A stretch of 37,294 nt of DNA from Bacteroidota bacterium (GTDB lineage Bacteria; Bacteroidota; Bacteroidia; Bacteroidales; CAIXZF01): NCBI GenBank assembly GCA_026391855.1, contig JAPLDE010000019.1:1-37294 (forward strand), given 5' to 3'. A program made the position numbers and the translations under genes. The number at the start of each line of letters is the position of its first letter. The first letter of the stretch is position 1. The notes beneath the pieces are model-generated. The model did not search any database, was not told where the DNA came from, and saw only the letters and a program-made list of their open reading frames with translations. Of the stretch, positions 17,901 through 25,200 are shown one piece after another.

Positions 17901-18940
17901 CCGTTCTCATCCCCTTTGATAAAGTAAACATTTCCATCCTGTGAGCCGAAAATGACCTCAAGTTTTCCGTTGTTATCAAAATCAGCCATGCCGGCTGATC
18001 CGGTGATCAAATCATTGGTGGTTAAACTCCATTTCTGTGAACCGTTAGCCCCATTTATACAATAAAAAACATGATTTTTGGAACCTACGAGCACCTCATT
18101 TTGTCCGTCATTATCAACATCCCCGATGGCAGGACTGGCGATAATGCTACCACTAGTTTGGAACACCCACAGCACATCCCAGTCAACGCCTTCAGTACCA
18201 GTGGGTCCGGGGTATCCCCATCCGGTCAGGTCAACGGTAATACCATCATCGATACCATCTGAGTTATCTCCGTCAAAGGCCCAGATACTTCCGAGGTAGT
18301 TATTCCCATCAACCACCTCTTTTCCCTGAAGATGTGGTCCTGAAGCCAATTCACCCACTGCCGGGGAAGAATGCCACATAAAAGATCCACTGCGCTGAGG
18401 GGCATAGGGGAAAGTCCAGGCTGCATCAGAGACCCCGGGAGTCCAGCTTCCGAAACGGTCCATTACCTCAACACACCAACCACTGGTAGTTCCGGTAGCA
18501 ATTTCAGGATTCAGGTCATCGTTAATGTCGGTGATGGCCGGAGAAGTCCTGGCTTCATCCGACTTGGTGTCCCTTACCCATTCCAGGTTACCCAACGCAT
18601 CAAAGCAGCGCCACAACCCATAAGCCTGGGAATTCAATTCCGGAAAAAAATTGGAATATTCGTCACTTCCTGTGACGATCTCCATAAAATTATCAGGTTC
18701 ATTCCCTAAATTATTCACCTGTGGCCCAAGATTCCTAACGGCAGGTGAAGAGCCATATTCCATTCTTGTTACATTAGAATGAAAATTATAACTCCACAAT
18801 AAGGTGATCGCAGTAACACTTGTCTTGGTCAGCGTGGTATCACCATTTTTAACCGCGTGGTTTGATCCATGTCCGGTGGCATAAGCACTAATAAAGATGC
18901 CATTTAACAGGAAAACGCAAAGTAAATTTCTGATTTTCAT
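8960..18940 (-). CDS. Giant secreted FG-GAP / SdrD-B repeat protein with cohesin-like, dockerin-like and T9SS domains
   Basis: 3326 residues. In order: signal peptide (1 to about 22); a propeller-like region (about 60-520) with eight SPA-type blade motifs such as SPAIGDVDNDGQNEVLVGS; a CARDB-like domain (about 528-630); a MAM/jelly-roll-like domain (about 635-810); 19 SdrD-B-like repeats (about 813-2723); a cohesin-like domain (about 2727-2852); a PKD-like GGTFSGPGV module (about 2853-2930); a CarboxypepD_reg-like plus dockerin-like module (about 2932-3098); a second cohesin-like domain (about 3100-3235); and a type A sorting domain from NIPNPFEGTT (about 3243). It is probably a rigid, calcium-binding surface fibre exposing an N-terminal propeller. 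Blade loops (DVDNDG) and repeat loops (DLNGDGIWQADE) look like Ca2+ sites. No catalytic domain was recognised. It is transcribed divergently from the C10-like gene. Confidence 0.9.
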   Translation of the reverse strand: MKIRNLLCVFLLNGIFISAYATGHGSNHAVKNGDTTLTKTSVTAITLLWSYNFHSNVTRMEYGSSPAVRNLGPQVNNLGNEPDNFMEIVTGSDEYSNFFPELNSQAYGLWRCFDALGNLEWVRDTKSDEARTSPAITDINDDLNPEIATGTTSGWCVEVMDRFGSWTPGVSDAAWTFPYAPQRSGSFMWHSSPAVGELASGPHLQGKEVVDGNNYLGSIWAFDGDNSDGIDDGITVDLTGWGYPGPTGTEGVDWDVLWVFQTSGSIIASPAIGDVDNDGQNEVLVGSKNHVFYCINGANGSQKWSLTTNDLITGSAGMADFDNNGKLEVIFGSQDGNVYFIKGDENGNGTIDSAEFAYFATGAAVYSSPAIADVDNDGSLEVIIGSDNGYIYCFSYSPVTNSVTVKWQYLTNGPVRCSPAIAYSGRPTLTIYAGSGDGTFYLINGLGGLINSYATGGSGIVTSPAVADINGDNKLEIVFTAMGSPDVLLVLSDDGSNVLPFAHPWPMFRHDEGHTGFLNWAPVLYSNDVGVPSQISPPTLVTNGATVIPKALVHNYGTSPQSGFTVTFEIYNDIHTLIYNNTQTVGSLAPGANVIMAFDPFVAYPGTFETKAFTTLTGDQNPDNDTLEEEFYVLQPEWVDHLEDGNGGLLPDPVNNGWEYGTPVYGPGPASAHSGNNCWGTNLTGDYDNSADWKLISQYYLAQQNYPVLSFWHWYSIEKNRDGGVVRISVNGTTYIPISPIGGYPGIAIWNIPAIADLPCFNGNSEGWELVSFILPVQSGDVFRIMWQLGSDNINTFPGWYIDDIQGIGFIRSNTISGTKFIDLNNNGVKDPSETGLQGWTINFVGQENLSMMTNAQGNYLITGFADGDYTVSEQAQPFWNQTYPPLPGTYSFSFSGGQLIENVNFGNHPDSAAICGFKYHDLNGNGVWDQNETGLPGWPIYASGPFGSYSTVTDESGNYCFFDLLPGNYSVYEGYQSGWSQTSFPYEYFFNLGPGQTVGDINFGNMQPGSICGMKFMDQNNNGSFDQGEPGLSYWQIHLEGPVTTTIYTDYYGQYCFNSLPPGEYTVSEIMLPGWTQTMPVSGTYNISLAEGASINDINFGNFATVGSICGNKYNDQNGNGIKDANEPGIQGWTIYLQGPDGNQSAITDPAGDYCFENLFPGVYYVWETYTPPWIQTSTPSTYTLQIGSGENIANIDFGNLLPGSVCGAKFNDSNNDGIRDPDELGLFGWQIVLSGAVNTYTFTDLYGNYCFNNLPQGNYTVSEVQVTGWAQTSPPSPGTYNFNLEEGQGVTGIDFGNHVITGSICGSKYNDLNGDGIWQTDEPGIENWTIYLSDIAGYVSAVATNADGSYCFENLLPGYYSVWENADMPSWIQTTLPIIYNLELAENQPISGVDFGNYYSPPAELSICGAKYKDINGDGFRQADEPGIEGWLINLYGPSGQTYTFTDASGDYCFDNLVTGSYEVWENNGEPVWTQTGGQSTYYLQLVENQPISGVDFGNHFNQTQSICGFKYSDLNSNGIWDEGEPGVGGWTIYLSDAAGYVYSTTTNIDGSYCFENLLPGYYSVWEYTDLPGWTQTSSPAVYELYLVENQPILSINFGNHYLQTQSICGYKFNDLNSNGHWSEGEYGIDNWTIYLSDANGNVYTTLTNADGSYCFEDLPPGYYSVWENTDVPGWTQTSSPAIYYLDLVEGQHINDAGFGNHFNTNQTICGSKYNDLNSNGLWDAGEPGIEGWVINLYGPSGQSYAFTDASGNYCFEDLEPGSYEVWENNGEPVWTQTGGQSTYYLQLVENQPISGVDFGNHFIQTQSICGSKYSDLNSNGLWDAGEPGVEGWTIYLSNAAGDVYGVVTNADGSYCFDNLYPGSYTVWEYSDMPGWIQTSSPVTYYLDLVENQPITAIDFGNHFIQTQSICGSKYSDLNSNGLWDAGEPGIEGWTIYLSDAPGYVNYAITNADGSYCFDNLLPGSYNVWEDNGVTGWIQTSSPVTYYLDLVENQPITAINFGNHFIQTQSICGYKFSDENSNGLWDEGEQAVQNWTIYLSDAEGYTYESYTNYDGSYCFDNLLPGSYAVWEYADYPGWVQTSSPDVYYLDLFEGQPASEINFGNHYTPPANLTICGAKYNDLNGDGSRQANEPGIEGWVINLYGPDGQSYIFTDANGDYCFENLGTGLYEIWENNGEPLWTQTGGQSTYYLELVENQPISGVDFGNHFLQNQSICGSKFSDLNGDGIWQADEPGLENWTIYLGDNQGYVTYAVTSADGSYCFENLLPGSYAVWEENGIPNGTQTSTPITYYLELVDNQPITEINFGNFYSPPANLSICGSKYRDLNGDGIWQTDEPGLENWTIYLQDAAGIVYYAITGADGSYCFENLLPGSYAVWEYSDLPGWTQTSSPITYYLDLVEGQPITGINFGNFFTPPGNLSICGSKYNDLNGDGIWQADEPGIENWIIYLSDIGGYVTATVTGADGSYCFENLAPALYTVWEYGDTPGWTLTSIPSTYYLELVENQPISGVNFGNHYSPPVYQNICGSKYNDLNGDGIWQANEPGLENWTIYLSDVGGYVTSVSTAADGSYCFDDLLPGYYNVWEDTDNMPGWIQTSTPVVYELNLVEGQNIAEIDFGNHLIPTQTLCGTKYNDMNGNGMRDAGEPGIPDWMIFMTEGSTVWFTYTNAEGLYCFDNVYPGSYEVYEASGDPDWIQTSVPATYNILIAENQNVNGIDFGNHLIDQAVTTAGSIQVCQGESISIPIEEENLNYVGSMSLTLNFDNTLLTYTGYTNLNPYFYGGDLQINQAGGQFQLTWLSTIPVNFELYSPVLLNLVFVASPGYSEITWDLTPGACEYKDTSGTVIPSLFVNGSVEILPPLVVLCPQDIQVIVNAQPFDLPAGIPGGGTFSGPGVIANVFYPDIVGVGDYVITYSYTNPNTGCFGSCEFTIHVIPATSTISGFVRYANPVGTPMTNTNIDLKLGGSLVNTDITDASGSYGFTDVLLGYYRLVGHTSKPWGGVNATDALRAAQYFVGMIPTPVPPNPDTLYVRAADVNGSGYVNTVDALLILQRFAGVITSFPVGDWLFARPLINISTPGDYTANFKAVCFGDVNGSYTPPLKMEPSVFLQKKGMVSADLSEEFWLPVTVDQDLTTSAISLVMQYPDNVTILDVIPGHADLGTMLFTAGNGILRIGWYSINPMVLSKDEIILKMKVRVDHEQDGSFNVLPESVISDNKGFDYNMVNLNIPGLIMGEENGYMLNHNIPNPFEGTTRISWSIPETGQVSLKVYDVLGREVATLVDHEVQTEGVHAVEFHCAYCPDGVYMYKLDVQGTTSSYSKTMRMVIRK
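9647..10140 (-). other. Composite CarboxypepD_reg-like/dockerin-like module, copy 1
   Basis: ISGFVRYANPVGTPM begins a beta-sandwich leading into WGGVNATDALRAAQYFVG and the calcium-type loop ADVNGSGYVNTVDALLI, then GDWLF and CFGDVNGSYTPP. The same order occurs in the two other proteins described at 24770 and 26081. Confidence 0.7.
13525..13645 (-). repeat. 121-bp block identical to 14431-14551
   Basis: Encodes the C-terminal half of SdrD-B-like unit 10 (VWENNGEPVWTQTGGQ to GVDFGNHF). It is base-for-base identical to a block three units away, pointing to recent duplication or gene conversion. Confidence 0.9.
14431..14551 (-). repeat. 121-bp block identical to 13525-13645
   Basis: The matching half of unit 7, offset by 906 bp, which equals three 302-bp units. 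The flanking bases differ at once on both sides. Confidence 0.9.
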
Positions 18941-19044
18941 GATTTTACAATTAAAAGTGGATATTGATTATTATATTCAATTGCTAATAAATTCCTTTGA
19001 ATTTAAAGAAATAAGTAAGGATTTTAATTATGCTAAAGGGAAAG

Positions 19045-19076
19045 TAAATATATAAACTTCATTTATAAAAGTCAAG
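19045..19076 (-). promoter_or_regulatory. Candidate promoter of the 3326-residue gene
   Basis: Read on the minus strand: CTTGAC, then TATATTTA with 20 bp between the TTG and the TA. This fits the Bacteroidota primary-sigma layout (TTTG/TTG, about 19-21 bp, TAnnTTTG) with the final G replaced by A. The leader to the ATG would be about 97 nt. Confidence 0.4.
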
Positions 19077-19164
19077 ACCCCAATATTCAATTGTTTTGAT
19101 TTCCTTGAAAGATCAAAATGTAAAACTTCCTTAACAAACCGTTAAAAATTCCTTAATTTCCTGA

Positions 19165-19195
19165 TTTGACATGTATCTTAGTATGTTTATATCTA
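19165..19195 (+). promoter_or_regulatory. Weak candidate promoter of the C10-like gene
   Basis: TTTGACA lies 19 bp before TATATCTA, which matches TAnnTTTG only in part. It could equally be a sigma70-like TTGACA with TATATC. It lies about 30 nt before the ATG at 19223. Confidence 0.25.
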
Positions 19196-19222
19196 ATTTT
19201 TTAATTTTAAAAATAATAATCA

Positions 19223-22200
19223 ATGAAGAAAAGTTTTTTACTTCTCATCGGCTTACTTTTTAATGCGGCTGCATCTTATTGTGGACCAGTTAGTTTAAAC
19301 AGAGCAACCTTGGTTGCCAGAAATTTTTATTTCATTAAGTCCTATTCGGTCAATGATACAGATCTGGATGAAATAAATCCTCAATTGTTGCAAACCGGAG
19401 CTGAACAGGATGAGGACTATTATTATATTTTTGGATTTGGTCCGGGCCAGGGATGGGTGATTGTGAGTGCAGAAGATGCTACCTCACCGATAATAGGTTA
19501 TTCAATAACAGGCACTTATCCTGCCACCGAAGCGGAAATCAGTCCGGAGTTCAGGTTCTGGATAGGAACATACAATGAAAGCATACGGCTTGCCAGGGAG
19601 CAAAACCTGGTAGCCAGCAGTGAAACCCAATCCTTCTGGAACTATTGTGAAAACAGCAACCCCGCGTCACTTCTGGTACCAACGACGCCTTTAACCACGG
19701 TAGCGCCATTGGTAAAATCGACCTGGGACCAATCGGCCTGGTACAATTATTTTTGTCCGGCCACCGGGGGTACGAAGTACTGGAATTTTCCCGGCCAGGG
19801 TACAGGATCGAATGCCTATTTTGATCCTGATAACGCTGCCACTTCAACCACTATGTTCGACCCTTCCTATGGATTATTTTATACGAATTTGACCACTCCC
19901 ATTGACTGGGATGCTATGGACGACACGATAACCGGGTTGGATTTAACCATTTCGAAGCTCAGTTCAGACTGTGGAATAATGGTAAACATGGATTATTCCT
20001 ATTCCGGATCGGGAGCCTACACAACAGATATGATAACAGCCATGATCAGTCATTATTATTATTCGCCTGACATGACGTTTATGGCACAGACCGGTGTTGC
20101 CAATGATTTATGGATACTGCTTCTGAAGAATAACCTGAATGCAAGCAGGCCTTTAATATACCAGGGTTATGAAACCGTAGGCGGGCATGAATGGATCTGT
20201 GATGGTTATGAAGACAATTATAACGGTACAGGTCAAACCTACTTCCATATGAACTGGGGATGGGGAGGAAGCGCGAATGGTTATTTCTACATAACCAATC
20301 TCGATCCCGGTTCTCATTATTTTTACTTAAATATGGGGGCAGTTTTTAGTATTCATCCCACATTTATGGCGCCGTTGCCTCCTACTCATGTGGATGCTTC
20401 GGATAACATGTACGGAGACAGGATTGCGGTAAAATGGCGTTGGGCCAGTAATGCCACACATTATAAGCTATACCGCAACTCTGTGAATAATTCATTTACT
20501 GCCACTGCCCTGACGGGTTGGACAACAGTCACATCATTCACCGATTATGGTGTGGTCCCCGGAAATGCTTACTACTATTGGGTTAAATCGGCCATGAGTG
20601 CTACCGGTGATCTGGAAAGCGGATTCAGTGCGGTTAACCAGGGCAGTACTCCTCAGCCGGGTTTGCTGGAGATAGGGTATTTTACCAATAACAGCGTCAG
20701 TCCCCGCTGTTATGAATTCACTAATGCTGCATCTTACTGGGGTGTTGTAGCCTGCCGGCCACAGGTCTCGGATGACTGGGATCTGATCATGTATACCGAC
20801 AATACTTTTGGAACCCCAGCCTGCATTTCGAGTTTAGGTACCGGACTAACCGATCTGGTTGTAGTTGACGGGAACCACACTTCAGCCGTTTCAAGAGGGA
20901 TAAAAACCAACCGTTTCAGTGGAACCGGGAATTGTGTGATGGCTTTTGACGGCGGGGCTAAGACCATCAGTATGGGCACCAATCCTGATGTTACCTGGCC
21001 TTCATTGGGTGTTGTCACCATCTGGGATGTATATCTTACACCCGGAGTTTACCGGTTCAGGCTGAACCTGACCAGTGGGAATATGAACCCGGGAATTGCC
21101 CTGTTCTCCTCAGCCAGCGGCTCGTATTATTATGGCCGGTCGGGAGCCATTGGTATTGCAGATGCTAACGGGGCGGGTTTGGGTGAAACATTCACAGCGG
21201 TTATTCCGGCAGCCGATTACTACGGTTTTGTCGTATGGTCGAACAGTTCCCAGTCCGGAGTATTTAATATAAGCATTGAAAAAGCGGGAACCTGGACCGG
21301 GACCGTCAGCAATGACTGGAATAATACCGGTAACTGGTCTGCCTCCCTTGTTCCGACTGCCGATGTAGACGTTACCATCCCGAATGTTACCAACAATCCC
21401 TGGATCTGGGTAACGGATGCCGTTTGCAAGAGCCTTACGGTGCAGGCCGGATCGGGTAATTATATTAGGGTTTATAACCATACCCTGACGATAAATAGCG
21501 ATGCCACTTTTTATGGAGAACTGATGATGGACAATGCCGTAAATACAGCCAAATGCAATATTCTGGGCAATGTTCACTGGGGGAATGGTTCTTCTGCCTA
21601 TATGGCCAATCTGACCACCTTAAGTGTTGAGGGTGATTGGGAGTTCCTTTCAGGGTCGTCGGTAAATCTCACCGGGGGAGAGGTGGATTTTACAGGAAAT
21701 ACAGATGCCTATATCAGGTCATATGAAGCTGATTGTCAGTTTAATACCATTGGGGTATATAAAGATGCTGCCGTTATTATGTACAGTGGCGTTTCCACAC
21801 AATCCCTAAAGATTGCCGGCAACTTGTATATTACCACCGGAGCTACTTTAGCATTAAACTGTGATTCAAGTGTTTATCTTTCAGGAAGTCTCTGGAATGT
21901 CTCCGGTCATTTTCACTCCTATTACGGAAATATGATATTAAAAGGTTCTGGCCAGGCCCTTACCATGGTTACCGGAGATTTTTTCAATAACCTGGTAATC
22001 AATTCATCAGGAAACATTAACCTGATCACAGATATTACAACAAAGGGCTTTATACAAATCAACAGCGGTATCCTCAATCCTACCACCAGTTTCATTTATA
22101 TTGGCGGGGACTGGATCAACAACGCAGGCGCGGCTGCATTTGCGGAAGGGACAAGCCGGGTCATCTTCAACGGGGGAAATTATCCGCAATACTGTTCGGA

Positions 22201-25200
22201 CGAAACTTTCAACATTCTGGAGGTCTATAAACCAGCCGGAGGTGCTTTGAGGGTTGACGGAGGATCGAACATAACCTGTCAGTCGTATGACTGGCATGCC
22301 GGAACCCTGACCGTTTTAAGCGGAACCTTCACGGCAAATATGCTGGTTGACAATGGAATAGCCGGTTCTTTTTATGTTTATTCCGGAGGCACAATCAATT
22401 TGCATAATCCAGGGGGTTATGTGGATTTGAATGGTGAAATTCATGTATTGGGCGGGAATTTTAATGTTTACGGAGGGACCACTGACAGTTACTGGCCATA
22501 CACCAGCAATGCTTCGGTAACAATGACAGGAGGCACGCTTGACTTTAAAGATGTCGGTATAAAACTAAATAACACAGCTAGTTACACCTTTTCGGAAAAT
22601 ATTAACGGAGGGCTCATCAGAGCCAAGGGAAATTTCTTTGCCGACCGGCCGGAATTTACTCCTTCCGGCGGTACAGTTGAGGTCTACGGAACAGGAGCGA
22701 ATACCATTTCAAACCTGAACGGCTCGAATTTTTATAACCTTAAGATAAATAAAGCTTCCCCGGTTAATGACGGTCCGTCACCAGGTCCGGACGAACAGGC
22801 TACCAGTGAAGACAGCCAGTATAATATCCTCATCGTACCGGAAACTGTACTTCCGGCTAATACCATCACTATGACCTCGGCACTCAGTGTGCTGGGCAAC
22901 CTGGAAATCGTTTCCGGGACCCTGGCTACCGCCAACAATCCGGTATATATAAATGGAAACTGGTCGAATAATGTTGGTAGCAGCGGTTTCGACGAAGGAA
23001 CGTCGAATGTGTTCTTTTCCGGAGCTTTACCTTCCCAAATCCTGACCAATGAGACCTTTTACAACCTGGTAGCTAATAAAACCTATGCCAGTGTTGGCGG
23101 ACTGGAAATAATGACCAGTAAAACCATAAACTGTATAAACTCCATCATCATCAATGACGGGAATGTTCAACTGGATGATTTAACCACACTTAACACCAAA
23201 GAAATACAAATACTAGCAAACAGCGGACTTAATGCAGCGTCCATGCTTGTGAGCATTAATGTTACCGGCAACTGGACAGATAATAACACCACTTCTTCCT
23301 CCACCCTTGGTTTTGCCCATGGAACTTCTTCCACTGTATACTTTAAGGAGGGAGCGGACCAGACATTGAATACCATGGCTACAACAGAAGAATTTTACCA
23401 CCTCATCATCAACAAGTCGGCAGGCAGTCTTGGTGTTAATAAAGGAATCAGGGTCACTGGCGATTTCTCCCTGACCCAGGGTTCTTTTGTCAGCCTTGTG
23501 ACAGGATTAAATCACTATTTCCAGGGGGACTTTACGGTTTCTGCCGGCACCAGCTGGATGTACGGAAATTCCACGGTTAACTTTACCGGAGGTGAGGATC
23601 AGCTCCTGTCATTCACACCTGCTTCCGGACAGCTTTATCATGTCACCGTCGATAAAACGGCCGGAAGTAAAGTAATCCAGATATCAAATGTTTACAGCCT
23701 GAGTAATGGAAATCTGCTGATCAACAGCGGTATGCTTGACCTGAACACTTTCTATTTCAGGTGCACAGGCAATGTAACAATAAACAATAATGGGGTAATC
23801 CGCATACCTTCCTCATCCTGGCTCGAAGTCGGCAACACCTATACACTGGCAGTTAACTCAGGAGGTTTACTGGATGTGGCCGGAACGGTTGCCAACCCTG
23901 CCAAGGTAACCCATCATTCCGGTTATTACAACCTCAATGTTGAGAATGGAGGGAGTATCAGCGCAGTGAACGGTGTCTTTGAATATATAAACACCAACGG
24001 GGTGTACCTGAAGAACGGATCAATGGTTGACGACATCAATTCCTTCAAAGCATGCACCTTCAGGAACGGCGTGACGGGGGGCACTTTATTGAAAATTGAC
24101 AACAATCAGGATATCAGCATATTGGAGGCCAATTTCCCGGCCAACACCTGGAGTGGCAGCAGCAATGTCAGTAAAACTGTTAACCAGGGGAATGTTAACT
24201 TCTATAATTATTCCGGCGCTTTTTCGGGTGAAACTTTTGATAATGATACCTATAACAGAGTATTGTGGAGTGTGCCGTTGTCGGTAAGTGTTACTTCAAC
24301 CCTGATGACCGTATGTGAAGGGTCAGCTGCACAGCTGCAGGTAAATGTTTTTGGTGGTGCCTGGCCCTTTATATATTCCTGGTCGGGACCCGGATTAAGC
24401 GATTATACCATTTCGAACCCTATGGTTACACCTTCAGGTTCAACTACATATTCAGTAACGGTGACCGACCATTTTGGTTATATCACGTCCGGATCCGTTA
24501 CGTTGAACACAACGGCCAACCCGGTAGCAGATGCAGGCCCGGATGTCACCATTATGACCGGAGGCAATACCACGCTGAATGGGCAGGCAGGCGGGGCAAC
24601 CCCACCCTATACCTTCCTGTGGAGTCCATCAACCGGGCTTTCCGGCACCAACATCTCTAACCCGACAGCCAGCCCGGCCTCCACCACAACCTATACGCTG
24701 CAGGTAACCAGCTCCGAAGGGTGTTCATCATCCGACCAGATGATTATTACCGTGAATGCCGGTACAAACCAACTGACCGGCACGCTTACCTATAACAACC
24801 TGATTAACACCCCGCTGAACGGAACGAAAGTCTATCTGAAGACCGGTTCTCTGGCTGTCGATTCAACAACAACCAATACCGGCGGAGGATTTATCTTCAA
24901 TAATGTAATACCGGGGACCCACACCTTAGATGCAAGGTGTACAAAAAGCTGGGGGGGAGTGAATGCCACCGATGCCCTGAAGATCATGCGTCATTTTGTC
25001 CAGTATGATACACTGGCCGGATTGAAAAAGATCACAGCAGATCTTGACGGATCGGGTTATGTGAATACCGTCGATGCCTTGCTGGCGATGAGGCGTTATG
25101 TTGGGATCGTTAATTTATTTTCCATCGGTGACTGGGTTTTCGAGCATCCTTCCTTTTCCATGCCTGGTGCAGGAGTGTTGACGGTAAACTTTAAAGGGTT

